Assembly (NCBI GenBank): GCA_951799445.1
Contig: OX637293.1
Coordinates: forward strand, 17,298,001 to 17,362,000
Length of the DNA: 64,000 bases
Direction: 5' to 3'
Origin: Pseudisothecium myosuroides
Lineage: Eukaryota > Streptophyta > Bryopsida > Hypnales > Lembophyllaceae
Of the stretch, positions 46,441-58,428 are shown in pieces. The notes under the pieces are model-generated. The model was not told the DNA's origin. It was given only the letters and a program-made list of their open reading frames with translations, and did no database searches. Positions within the stretch are counted from its first letter, which is position 1. Each line of letters opens with the position of its first letter. A program made the translations under genes and the position numbers.

Positions 46441-48426
46441 GTTCTACACTTGTAAAGAGAATGATACAAGTAAGGAATTGAGAAGACGTATTCCAATTGG
46501 TAATGTGGAAGTTGTGAATGTGGTACTTGAAACCAAAGTTTAAATACCATGAAGAAGATAATCCTCCTATAATAAATATTTGGCGAGTTTTAATTATTAC
46601 ACTTGTGGAAAGTCTTGAGGATGATGTTGTACCTATCCATTCCGTAGTAAATTGTGTTACGCCATGCAAGTGAGCAAGTTTAAAAGAATTAATAGGAAAA
46701 TTGTCAAAAACTAGAAGGCAACAAATACATCAAATATGCAAAGGAAAGCCACACACATGACAATTCAAGTGAAGTCTCTTATTAGTTTAATGGTTGTGAT
46801 AGATCCTACCGTCCTGTCTATCAAGTGGAATGTTGGTGATGACTTCTTGCATGACAATTGAATAGAAACTTCAATGGTGACTTGGATGCTTTTAATTCGG
46901 TTCTAACCTGATTTAGAGAATTTTGTAGTTGATGAAGAGGTTATCCAAGGTCTCAATAAATTTGCGTAAACAACATATACACTCCCAATAAAAATCCATG
47001 TAGGCATGATCAAGGTCTAAGTGCCCAACTACCTTATTGAAGTCTTCTTGAGTTAAACCCAAGGTTATTTTGAGTGATACATATATATAATGAGGGCCAT
47101 TCACTTTCCTTTATTTTGAAGGAAGTAATACTCTAATAGGTGTATTGTTCAAAAATGAACACTTTACTTAACCCCTAATGACCCTAGCAACCATATTCTG
47201 GTTGTCGCCCTTCTTTTTTGAGTTTAAAAAAAAATTATATATATACATGTCAAATATAAAAACTTTAGACCCATTACAAAAATATTTTTTTAGTGATCTT
47301 GTCATGATATGAGCAACAAATGGTTGTTGTACTTAAATCAAAAATCAAATGTTCAATGTTTGTTTATTCAATTCTTTGTCATTTGGCAGCAATACTTTCA
47401 TAGGTGCCACTTCAAAAAAAATGATATTCTTTGAAAACATGTCTTCTAAACTCAATATTACAATCAATGAACAACTTTGTCAATTGATCTTGCTACAACT
47501 TCAATGTACTTGTGAAATCACAAATGAAGGCATTTCTATACAAAAAAAAACTTGATCAAATTGTGGACAATATGAAGCAAAAGTAGAACACAAGACAAAG
47601 ACAAAAGACCCTCCACATCCACAAGGAGTTGAAGTTGGTATTGCAAATTCATTAGTGCCCATATCAAGCCCTATTTTCACCAACAAATGTCATTATCCAC
47701 TTAGCTAGGCTTAACGTGGAGATCCATTTGGTTTGGATATTTTAATCACCTTCAAGCATATGGAGAACTCATAGCCTCTGGAGCTCCAAGTGTCTTTTTG
47801 GAGTTTGAACAACCAAATTAGTGTGGTAAGGCATCTCAAAAGACATGCAATACATATCTCCACTTGAAATGTATATAATTGTTTCTATTCCATTAGCGCC
47901 AAAACTTACAAGTTTCTTGGCCACCTTCATCATGTGAAGAAACTATATGTAACTCTCAATTTATATATCATCCTTCGACACGTGCAACAACAATGGAGTG
48001 CATACAATGTTCACTACCACATTCACATGCACTCCAAACCATTTCTCAATACAAACAAATGTGACCATTCATCTTCATGGCTGTGAAGTTTGCTCCAACT
48101 ACAACCCGATTCAAAGTTGCGAGCATTTGCATATACATGTATTTGCACATCTTTCATCTAGAAATGTCACATTCATGCTTGCAAGGCATATTCTTCACAT
48201 TTAGGAGCTCAAAGAAACCCATCCTTCATTTAATCTCTACCACTGGCTTTCTGTTTTGCATAATGTTGATTAGCATGTAAAATTGTATGTTATTTCTCTT
48301 CCATTCCATTGGCAAACTACCATGGCACATCTTAAACGCCTTTCGAGGCTTTCAACATATAAACAACTACATGTTGAGAGCATGTCTTCAAGCCAAGTTT
48401 AGGGATAGGGTGTATCCTTTATTTTC
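46441..48426. other. A+T-rich intergenic DNA
   Basis: No gene was recognised. An isolated family-like end, TTAACCCCTAATGACC, at 47168 has no partner. Confidence 0.4.
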
Positions 48427-48745
48427 CTTTGTGCTTCTCTAAATTTTCACGTTTAGGTATAAGTGTGCTTTGTCAAGGATGGTCTCATGCACAAATTGTG
48501 ACAAGTTTGGAGATGTCACAATCCGCCTTTTGTTTTCATTCATGTTTCTCCAAGTCTTTTACATTCAGGAATAATGTGCTTTGTCAAGGACGGTCTCACA
48601 AACTCTGTACTTGATAAGTTTAGAGATGTCACAATGTGCCCTTTGTTTCCTTCAAGCTTCTCCAAGTTTGTACATTTAGGTACAATGTGCTTTGTCAAGG
48701 ATGGTCTCACAAACTTGTGCACTTGGTAGAGACAAGACAACTTCC
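48427..48745. repeat. ~110-bp tandem repeat, three copies
   Basis: The word tgtgctttgtcaaggatggt recurs at about 48466, 48575 and 48686. Each is followed by ctca-, cacttg- and gatgtcacaatgt-like sequence and preceded by cttctccaagt. Identity is clearly above 80% by eye. Confidence 0.85.
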
Positions 48746-48821
48746 CACCATCACGGCCTTTGATCAAGGAAACAACGTTGTATATGTCTCAATACTTTCA
48801 TTGATTGCTAATTGAATCCTT

Positions 48822-49474
48822 AAATGCCCAAGGCCTTTTTTGAACTTCTTGAAATTTACTCTAAATTGAATAGAAAGTCAACATTTTGATAAATTTTATC
48901 AATTTTTTGGAATTTATAACCATATAAATTCAAACTAGACATGTTAGAGATCACGTGGAAAAAGACAAACAATAATATCACTTATAGAATGAAAGATTAT
49001 AATTTTTGTTGAAGAGGGTGTTAAAACCATAAAAGTGATTTGAAGTCTTTCAATCCTCTTTTCACAATCAAATCTAAAAAATTGGTCACCAAAAAAATAT
49101 GAGGTTAAAGGGCATAACATCCATAACCCCAATTATTTTATGGCTTTTCAAAATCTACTCTATAATTTTTTTAAATGAATTTCTAAGTTAATGTAATTTT
49201 TTAAAAGATCTAGTGTATTTGAGGCTCATTTTCAAGAGCCCTCAACACTAAAAAATCAAGATTTGCAATGAACTCCCTTGCACAAAATCTTGAATAGAAA
49301 ATTATAATCATTCATTTTCAAAATCTGACTTTTGATGCTAAAACTAGACTTCAAATAATAAAAAAACTAAAAAATATACTAAAATATACTAAAAATAGTA
49401 ATTTGATTAGGTTTTATTAAACTTCAAAGTATTGTTGACACCAAAATTTGATGCCTTGGGCATTTAGGGATTAA
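48822..49474. mobile_element. ~650-bp TTAA-type element, diverged
   Basis: The right end GCCTTGGGCATTTAGGGA plus TTAA (49471-49474) mirrors a left end CCTTAAATGCCCAAGGCC at about 48828. The left TTAA has mutated to TTGA. The termini are related to the ~930-bp family, but the interior is shorter and different. Confidence 0.6.
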
Positions 49475-49741
49475 CAAAGTCTTTTTTGGGCAAGAAATGC
49501 AACTGAAGTTGAATCAAGAAAAAAATGATATAATATGATGCCATTGATGCCATAATTGGAATAGAAGATATTGCAAAACTACATAACAATTCATCACGCT
49601 ACATTTTTGCCTTTGATACAATTGGCAAAACATTGAATTACTTGAATTGCTAAACATTATTGCAAGCTCTTCTCTTTTTCTTCATCTCCTGTCCAAGAAG
49701 CAAATGAAGAGTTGGAGCTTTGATCTTATGAAAGGGGGACG

Positions 49742-49989
49742 TTAAGCCCGTCTTACAAAGTGGGACCAATGTATTGGATTTACCTTGGGAAAACATAGGA
49801 AATTTTTATTTTCCACACATGATAAAATTTGCAAATTTTGAATTCATATTTGCAATCAGAGGATCCAAATGAGTTAGAGGATTCTTGAAATAACCCTACT
49901 CGCGGTACAAAATAGTATTTTTTTTAAACTTTTATCCCCCCAAAACACAAAATTTACCCAACTAGTCCCACTTTGTAGGACAGATTTAA
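49742..49989. mobile_element. 248-bp TTAA-flanked miniature element
   Basis: TTAA lies at 49742-49745 and 49986-49989. The inverted ends GCCCGTCTTACAAAGTGGGA and the complement of ATCTGTCCTACAAAGTGGGA are similar but no longer perfect. Confidence 0.6.
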
Positions 49990-52900
49990 TGTCCTGCTAT
50001 AAATAGGGTTAGAACCATCTTTGAGGATCTTCAAGAATGAAGTCAAAAAGTAGAGAAGATCACAAAGAAGAGAGTAAGTAATATAAATTGAATAATGCTT
50101 CAAAAGCAATGGAAGTCTTTGATGGAAAACATAAGAAGGATTCATCAAAAATTAAAGTTTAAAGAGAAGTGTGTAAATTGGTGAGTTCTACAATTTAATC
50201 ATATATAGTAAAATGCACAAAAATTTGAAATCACCAAAGGAAAAAAACTTAATGAAATGGTCTCAAGTTTAGCTTGCTAGCAATTTGTAGGATCTAAAAC
50301 ATTCTCTATCAATGTTAAGTGGAAATTCCATTTTGTAAAACCACCACTATGCTCATTTGCCACTTCGGATCCTATTGCAAATCTATACCTTAAATGAGAT
50401 TGTTTGTTTTGTTTTGTTTATTTTGTTTGTTAAGATGAGATTTCCAAAACCGTATGTTTCCTGGTCGCATTCTTGATATCGTCAAAAAACTTTCTGCAAA
50501 GAGGGTGCATAGGCTTTGTTTCATAACGTTCCAAACTACGGTAGAAAAGATATTGAATTTCAAAGTTTTTTATGAATTAAAAAACTATTTCTAATTTTAT
50601 TTTGGTTGTGACAATGGTACAAGGTACACTAGTTTGAATGAAATAAGTCATCTACTAGTGGTAGATGCTAAAATAACTATATATTAAGGGATAAGAAAAA
50701 TAGTGCACCAAGCTAGAAACTACTAATAGATACAAAAGTAATCAAAAGGTATGTTTACACTTGATGTTAAAGAATGTTGTTATTGAGGGTCTTAGGAATG
50801 AATTTAAACTCACTTCTAGACCAAATTCACATTTCCAACATCACCCTTAATACTAAATGCAAACATACCTTAAGTTACATATCAAGCTCAAGTAAATGGC
50901 ACATATATAACACGAAGAAAAGAATAAAGTTGCCTCTCCAATTTGAGCAATTCAGTTACCAATATTAAATAATTTCATGAAAAATCCCCTTGTAGTATTT
51001 TTTACTTAGGAGGGGATGCTGAAACACGTTATTTGGGGCAGATAGATAGAAACTCTGGTCTTCAAAGAAGGCCGGCGTGAATAAAAGTGTCTGTTTGTCA
51101 TGACAATGAGCCAATGTCCACTGGATCAAAGGCCATTGATGCAAATTAAAAATTGGGGCACATTAAAATGTTTAAAGCACTTCATTGAACTAGTAGAAAA
51201 AATCATTATTGATTTTTTAGGCATTTAAAACTAAATTAATCATTAATGATAATTAAAAAGAGAATTGAAAAATGTCAAATCCAATGGCAAGAATATAATT
51301 CTAGGCAATTTAAACCCTGCACTTCTTTTTTTCAAAAAAATATAAAAAATTGAACTCAAAAATTAACTTCAAATATTATTTGTACAAAAAGATTATATGA
51401 TTGCTGACAAACTAAAACTTGTAACAATTTCATTTCATTTCATCTATCAAAATAGAATGATTAGAAACTTTTGATGTGCACATATACTTACCAAATCTAA
51501 TTTTTTTAAATAAAGAGGAAAAAAATTCACCACCCAAATTGCCTAGAGTTTTTAGATTGATTCCCCCAAAGAAAAAGTCTTATGACTACTGCAGTACTTA
51601 CTGGAGGTGTACAAATTCAAACAAAAGTTTGGAATGAAGAAAAATATTACTTTAGTTGCTAAGAAAATAAAATAAAATAAATCTGAAATTTTAAGTCATT
51701 AGAGTCAATATTTAAATGGAAATAAAGCATTTAGGACAATGAAAAGGAATCAAATAAGAAGAATACATGATCATACACAATTTAGAATAAGGAGACATTG
51801 AGAAAAAATGACACCAAAAAAATTAGCTTAACTTCTGAAGGGAATTAAAGCCAGTAGTCTTAAAAAAAAGAAAAATCCTAAATTTGACAAGGCAATAGAC
51901 CATTTTGGATATTAGATCAAATGAAGAATAGTTGCATCAGTCAAGATGCAAATTGTTTAATTTTTAGAAGAAAAAAATGACACTTCTGGAAGTATTTTAT
52001 AGTTTATTATGTGGCAATTTATTGGTCTTTGGGGTCAAATATAGTATAATGTAGTAAAGCATGTAAAATTAAGCCATAGTATATTTAAGTACCAAGACAT
52101 GATCGCATATACAAGGGGAGAGGGCAATACTTTAAAAAATGGCTAACATAACCAATAATCATTATTCATTTTGTTACCTACAAAATACTTTCATTCCTAA
52201 ATCCACCCATTGTACACATCCTACAAAGAATAAATGCCTTTCTGTATGAAATGAAGTACAAGTCAAAGGAAATGGATACCACATTTAATCCTGCATTTAA
52301 TGAATGAAGGTCACTTCCAAATGCTATAAGGTCACTATTTTCACATGCAATCAACATACACTTGTTTGCACTATCCACTAAGAAATACTAGGCATTGGCA
52401 TTTTAGAAAAACTAGAAGGGGGTCAAAATATTCAAATTAAAAAATCACCAACCAAAAATGCCAACCATATTCTATATGTATACAAGTACGTGTATACAAA
52501 TACATTGGATTCTAACATAATCCCATATCATTTGGAACTCCCAAACTTTGAAGCATGGCATAAATGAATATTTGAGGCATGCTTGAAAAAATTGATCATT
52601 TGAAAAGAGTGATTGCATTAAACGTACTATTTCATGTCACACGTTGCACGTAGAAGTGCTTTTGTAGCATAACTATTGCAAAAATGATCAAATGAACTTG
52701 AAATTTACAACAAAGGTTCTATTGGGAATTGTTAGCGTGTTTGAATTTTTTCAAATTTTTTCAAAATACTTTAGCAGGCCTAAGTGAATTTTCTTAATGT
52801 CACACTTTTAGTTTTGGAAGTATCCAATGTAGCAAATTCTGAGTTGAGCTTTGGTGAGCCTCTTTTCATAAGCAATGTACACCTTTTGCCAAGAAATTTT

Positions 52901-53073
52901 TTGCCTTGCTCTAAGTGTCTTCTACCTTGTCCCAAAGTATGCTTCAGTGACCATGCAATTCCGAAAAATAGAATTTGATAATTCTATTATTTCTTGAGGC
53001 TTAATTTTTTCCACTAAGCTCTCTACAATGGCAATTTTTTTTTCTACAATTTTATAAGCGGTTTCACTAATTT
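49990..53073. other. A+T-rich intergenic DNA with one old element fragment
   Basis: No gene was found. The only recognisable item is the diverged ~930-bp-family fragment at 51255-51545. Confidence 0.45.
51255..51545. mobile_element. Old fragment of the ~930-bp TTAA family
   Basis: The order of words matches the Z-Y subfamily core: gaattgaaaaatgtcaa, then tttttcaaaaaaatat, then aacttcaaatatt, then aatagaatgatt. Both ends are lost and divergence is high. Confidence 0.5.
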
Positions 53074-54017
53074 TTAACCCCTAAAGGTTTTTGACTATGT
53101 TTTCACCAAGACCGCTCCAAAACTGCCATTTCTAATACAAGTACCAAAATTTAGAAAAAAAACATTTTTGAACACATGTAACCGTAGGATCTTGTAGTGC
53201 ACTAGTTTAAAAAGATGTGGAAAAAATTTCAGAATTTTCCACCGTGTAGATTGCAAGATATTAGTGTTTGATTAAACAAAGCCCCTTTTTTTGTCCCTGC
53301 GAAAAAATGGGCAGCTGCCCTTCACAAGGTCACATTTGTATGAAAAAATGTTCAAAATGGTGGTTACTCTTTGGATTCATTTTTCAAGGGAAGTTGGCTA
53401 CATTCTTGAAAAATTTCAGATCATTTGGAATTCTACAACATATAGGAAAAAAATAGTAAGTAGAAAGAGGTAGAGAATGACTCAAAGTACTAAATTGTCA
53501 AGAATTTTGTTATGGAATTGAAAAATGCCAATCCCAACGGTTGTAATGTTGTAATAAACAATCTACACCCAATGTTTTTATTTTTTTCCAAAAATATTGA
53601 AATTTGAGTTAAATAAAGGACTTCAAAGTTTATTTTAGAGTAGAGATTCCATAACTACACTCAAACTAAGAATCCTCATAACTTTTGACTCATTAATCCA
53701 AATGGAATGATTCGAAGCTTTCCATATATATATATAAATCTATAGAACCAATTTCAAATTTTTATTTTTCAAAAAAGTGATTTTAAAGAATTTTTTTCAG
53801 CTGCCCGGGCTGCCCGCCGAACGTGCAAATTTACATATCATGCAATAACTTTTTAACCATGTAGTCAAAAGTTATGAAAATTGTTGGGCCTTGAAGCTAC
53901 ACCTCGGGCACATCTTGTGTGAAAATTCCAAAGAAAAAAAAGAAAAACTCGGCTCGTAGTGAGCTGCCCAAAATTGCTATGTTGCCAAAAAATGGTGTTT
54001 GGTCCTTTAGGGGTTAA
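53074..54017. mobile_element. TTAA-type ~944-bp element (copy 11)
   Basis: TTAA lies at 53074-53077 and 54014-54017, with ends CCCCTAAAGG and CCTTTAGGGG. It is nearly the same as copy 10 at 41770 in sequence and orientation, and so probably one of the younger copies. Confidence 0.85.
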
Positions 54018-54518
54018 AAATTAAAATGTCCGCAACCTATTTTTCAACGGAATTTCCAATCTCTGCCAGAAGATAATATTGCAAGGTTGTCTGCAGTGTT
54101 GAATAGTACTAGAGGGGGCCCACTATAGATGATATTCTCCAACTTGAACTACATTGGGCTTTAGATATTCAGTTGTTGCTAGTTGGATGGCATCCCCGTT
54201 TGAAGTACATGTGTTAATGGTCCTTGAGATCTGGAAAAAAATCAATGATCCACGTCTCTTATTCCATGCCCCTTGTAGTACTCACAGTAGTTGTAGTACC
54301 TATAGTACTAACTGACCAAAAATGCAAAACGCAACAAATAATACAAGTGTTTTGTAGAATGAACCAAAAATGCTTATGTGTAAATCATGGTACCAAACTA
54401 TCTCTCTTTATCTTGCATGCCGTCTCCTAGGATACCATTTGCACATTCCATTCTCCTTGTATGAACCAAGTGTATGGTATTTTCAAATTTAATGTTGCAC
54501 AAACAATTTTCTACATTT

Positions 54519-57062
54519 TCATGCAATGTCATATACTATTGGATTTGCATTTGCCTTTAAAGTATTTTGTATCCTTTGTGATAGATTTTCTGATTCCAAT
54601 TCATTTCTTTGAATCAATTCTAGAATTTCCTTGTTTGTAACAATAGTTGATTTGAAGTCACCACTTTCTATTTCTATTCCTTCACTATATTCCAAATTAC
54701 AAAAATTGCATGTTGAATATGTTGTAGGTTGCCTAGGATTTCCATCTACAATTGACCTCAATGATCCCAAAAGTTTTTGACGTTTCTCTTCACGTATTTT
54801 TTCAAGTTCTTCTCTTCTTTTCTTATACCCTTCCATTTCCATTGGTGACTTTGGGGAAATTTCACCTCGAGTTCTTTCTGCTTTTACTCGTATTTCTAAA
54901 CTTTCCATCTCAACCTCAGATTTTGCAAGAAGCTCTAGAATAGAGTCTTCCATTCCTTGAATATCAGGATTCAAAAATTCTTCAAGTCCTACTTCAAGTT
55001 CATCTTCAAGTTCATCTTGGAGTGATTCTTTAATTTTGTTTTGAAATTGTAGTTTCATTTCATTTTGAAGAATAAGTGATTCTTGACGTTTGTCTTGAAC
55101 CATTTCCTCCTTCTCTCCTTGACATTCAATGCCGGATCCTCCAGTTTCAAATATACCAAAACTTTGATCATTGTCACTACAACTTGCACTTTCATCATAA
55201 TATTGATGATTGTTCTCATTGACTTCATACTTGTCAAAATTTCTATCACCAAAATCCAGACGTTTGTTATATATTTCCTTGTCATCAAATTGATCTCTAT
55301 TGTAGCCTCCACTTTCATCATAAAGACACGAGTTATTGTACCCATTCACTTCCAAATTATCATAATTTTTACCACTATCATAGTCCATAGTTTCCTTAGA
55401 AGCGCAACGATCATTTTCACTAGTTCCAGTGGCATCATAAAACTTGTTGTTGCAATTCACAGTTTCATTCAAAGGATCTTGAAAATTGTCACCGGAAATG
55501 GTAGGATTAGAGGAAATATGTTGATATGCAATGTATACAGGCACATGTCTGATATTCTCCAAGCTAGTAGTATCAAAAGATTCTAAATTACTTTCGTCGT
55601 GCAATTGAGGGATGTAATCATTAGAAGGCACAGTAATTTGAGTTGAAAATTGTTTTGTATATGGTTGAATGGATCTAGGCTCACAAAATGTTTCTGTTTC
55701 TGTTCTATCAAATTCAAAGTCATCAATAATTTCTGGAGTATAACTATTTTCTAAGGTATAATTGTTGTCTAAAGTATAGTTATTTTCTAGGGTACTATTG
55801 TTTTCTGGGGTATAGTTATTTTCTAGACTATAGTTATTTTCTTGGATATAATTGTATCTTGAAATATTATCAATTTCTAAGTGACTAGGATTGTATATCT
55901 CACTGTGGTCACTAGCATTAGAATAATGGCTTCCTTCTATCTCAGTAGATGGTTCACTAAAATTTTGTTTACCATTTAAGTCTCTTTGATTATATTGTGT
56001 TGATGTTCGAACAAAATGCACCTTCTGCATAGAAAACGTGACCTTGTGCTCATTGTTTGCAATTGAATGATCAACTTTATTTACAAATTTTGGATTATTA
56101 GAAGGATTTTTATTGGGTAAGTTGTGGAAGGGATTTTCGACTTTGGAAGATGGGTCTAGGTGAAAATTAGGAATTTTTTTTGACCAATTCCTTGGCTCAG
56201 TATGTGGTAATTTTTCAATAGTACAGACATCATCCCTACATACATTTCTTGACCTTTTAGTATTTTGAGACTTTTCTATATCATAATATTCATATTCTTG
56301 TGTTGAAAAAATAGAGTCATTTGAAGAATCATTCAATTTATTATTGCAAAGATTTTGTTGCATGGCAATAAAATCATGAAATTGTGTCAAACAAAATTGA
56401 GGTGATGAATGTATGTCATCACAATGATTGATAACATTGACATTTTTCTTCTTTTTAAAATTAGAATTGTGTTGTTTACTTGATATATCATTTGAAAAAA
56501 CTATTTCATTTTCATTATTTCTTTCATTTAATTGATATTCATTGTTATTTACATGAAGTTGTCTTTGTTTACAAGAAGGACATTGCAAACTATTAATTTT
56601 TTTCAAAGTTGCAAAAGTTGAATTTTGTTTTATATTTCTTGTAGTTGATGGCAATCCAAAATTTTTAGTATGAGCTAGTGGAGTGGTTTTACCAAAATAA
56701 CTATTATAAAATTGTTTGTTAAATGTACAATTGTTATCTTTGTACACTAAATCATTTGGATTTGATTCACTTTGGTTATGGTGAACTTCATCATTAAAAA
56801 GAAAAGAATCCATAGATGGACTTGATGACCTTATTTCTGATGGATCACTTTGTGACATAATATCAATTGGTTCATTTCTCGCCCACTCTTGTCTTTTTTT
56901 GTTTTGAAACGCATTGTATGAATTTGATACAATTTGTGTATAGGCATCAATAGAATCTCTATTTGAAAATAATGATGAAGTGGTTGATTCGTTTTTCAAA
57001 TTAATTCTAAGTTCTCCATCTGCGGTTTGATTTAATGTCTTATTTAATTTCTCTATAATCAT
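54519..57062 (-). CDS. Uncharacterised Asn-rich protein, 847 aa, intronless
   Basis: This is the only long intact reading frame in the window: ATG to stop, 2541 sense bases, in DNA so A+T-rich that stops should be frequent. Coding is therefore very likely. Residues 1-400 are Asn/Ser/Lys-rich and probably disordered, with a CPSC pair at 161-164. Residues 408-444 are about six repeats of a six-residue unit, NNYTLE. Residues 566-627 hold two related segments (EVNGYNN...YDES and EVNENNH...YDES). Residues about 643-770 are strongly charged and predicted helical or coiled coil (KESLQDELEDELEVGLEEFL, KRREELEKIREEKRQKLL). A second CxxC, CNFC, lies at 785-788, and a helical tail follows. There is no signal peptide or membrane segment. 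I do not recognise the family. It could be a scaffold-like nuclear or cytoplasmic protein, or a gene carried in by a mobile element. No intron signals are apparent. Confidence 0.75.
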   Translation of the reverse strand: MIIEKLNKTLNQTADGELRINLKNESTTSSLFSNRDSIDAYTQIVSNSYNAFQNKKRQEWARNEPIDIMSQSDPSEIRSSSPSMDSFLFNDEVHHNQSESNPNDLVYKDNNCTFNKQFYNSYFGKTTPLAHTKNFGLPSTTRNIKQNSTFATLKKINSLQCPSCKQRQLHVNNNEYQLNERNNENEIVFSNDISSKQHNSNFKKKKNVNVINHCDDIHSSPQFCLTQFHDFIAMQQNLCNNKLNDSSNDSIFSTQEYEYYDIEKSQNTKRSRNVCRDDVCTIEKLPHTEPRNWSKKIPNFHLDPSSKVENPFHNLPNKNPSNNPKFVNKVDHSIANNEHKVTFSMQKVHFVRTSTQYNQRDLNGKQNFSEPSTEIEGSHYSNASDHSEIYNPSHLEIDNISRYNYIQENNYSLENNYTPENNSTLENNYTLDNNYTLENSYTPEIIDDFEFDRTETETFCEPRSIQPYTKQFSTQITVPSNDYIPQLHDESNLESFDTTSLENIRHVPVYIAYQHISSNPTISGDNFQDPLNETVNCNNKFYDATGTSENDRCASKETMDYDSGKNYDNLEVNGYNNSCLYDESGGYNRDQFDDKEIYNKRLDFGDRNFDKYEVNENNHQYYDESASCSDNDQSFGIFETGGSGIECQGEKEEMVQDKRQESLILQNEMKLQFQNKIKESLQDELEDELEVGLEEFLNPDIQGMEDSILELLAKSEVEMESLEIRVKAERTRGEISPKSPMEMEGYKKRREELEKIREEKRQKLLGSLRSIVDGNPRQPTTYSTCNFCNLEYSEGIEIESGDFKSTIVTNKEILELIQRNELESENLSQRIQNTLKANANPIVYDIA

Positions 57063-57192
57063 TTTAGAGTTAATATTTTCTTTTAGTGTTAAAGGTTTAA
57101 TATAATTGTGTTGAATCTACATTTATCTTTCCTTAGCTTTTGCACTTTAAGCATTGGCTTATAGATTATCAAAATGAAGTTGAATTATACTC

Positions 57193-57198
57193 TTTATA
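57193..57198 (-). promoter_or_regulatory. Possible TATA box for the 847-residue gene
   Basis: TATAAA, in catataaagag context on the - strand, lies about 130 bp upstream of the ATG. In such A+T-rich DNA this could be coincidence. Confidence 0.25.
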
Positions 57199-58316
57199 TG
57201 ATGGATATTTACAACTTTACTTTACAAGTAGCATAAAATCTAAATTCAATTTTTTTTGATATATTTATTCCAATAACATTTTATGATTTTGTTCAAATTT
57301 AGACAAGGGCTTATTTATTTATTAGATTATGTAAACATTTAAAAAACTTAGTAGTTGGTTGGATTTGATTCAATGTATTTAGCAAATTATCCTTGTTTAT
57401 ATTGAAGTGGAATCATTTGCAAGAAACAAATGTATTAACAATGATATTTATAAAAGAAATTATCACCTAAGAAAATATTAACATTCAAGTATTACCAAAA
57501 TAAAGCCTTCAAAACATAAAGAAATGGAAATTTTCCATGAATAATATCAAATAATTTATTAGAAAAAAATTAATAGTAATTCTATTAAAAAAATACTATA
57601 ATACGGATAATAAAAATTTCTTATTTGAATATTCTAAAAACAATAAAAATACACAAATTACAAAGTTGATTTAATCTTTTGAATTTATCCAATCCATCCA
57701 AAGAATCCAACCTAATATACTTGCATCAAGAAGTGCCTCAACAATGTTTAAAACATCTTCAAAAAATTTCAAAGGAAACTTCATCTTAAATTAAAAAATT
57801 GGATTGAATTGGATTGAAAATCAAGTAAATTAAATCATATTTATTTACTACACGAGAAGTTTTGCAATACATCCTTATAAAACAAGAGCTCTACTTTACA
57901 TTGCTTGATTTTATATTTATTTAATTGGAAAAAATTAAGATTAAAACATATGTATGCAATACATTAGTATCTCTTAAATTGTTTGTTTTAAATTAATATT
58001 TACATTGTACAATACATCATTCACATAAAAATAATAAGCTTATTTGCAAATATATATATATTTTGGATTTTAAATTTAAATTTTAAATAAAATAATAGTT
58101 GTAATTCTCTAAGTTCTAAAAACTTGAAAAGTAAATGTAAAAAAACAAGTTCATGGTGTTTTTTCAAAGCATAACAAAATTAGTAAAAATTTAATCTATA
58201 TTTTTGTTCTTGATTAATTAATGATTAATTAATTGATTAAAACTATAATCATTTCCAATACGAAAATAGTGGATGATAGCCACAATTTTTCAACAAAATC
58301 AATCCTATTGACATTA

Positions 58317-58428
58317 AAAAATAATTTTATCATAATTTTCTATGATCCATTGTTATATACTACAAAGCTTGTAAAAATAATTTTATCATAATTTTCTATG
58401 ATCCATTGTTATATACTACAAAGCTTGT
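58317..58428. repeat. Perfect 56-bp tandem duplication
   Basis: Two identical adjacent copies of a unit containing ataattttatcataatttt, then tatgatccattgttatata, then ctacaaagcttgta. The lack of any difference suggests a recent event, or an assembly effect. Confidence 0.9.

Noticed and set aside
47168..47190. Another TTAA element starting TTAACCCCTAATGACC
   Set aside because: No matching right end with complementary sequence and TTAA was found downstream, so it may be a solo relic or chance.
55083..55586. 167-codon frame on the + strand
   Set aside because: It is the antisense shadow of the 847-codon gene. Its Ile/Thr-rich composition follows from the Asn/Asp-rich codons opposite.
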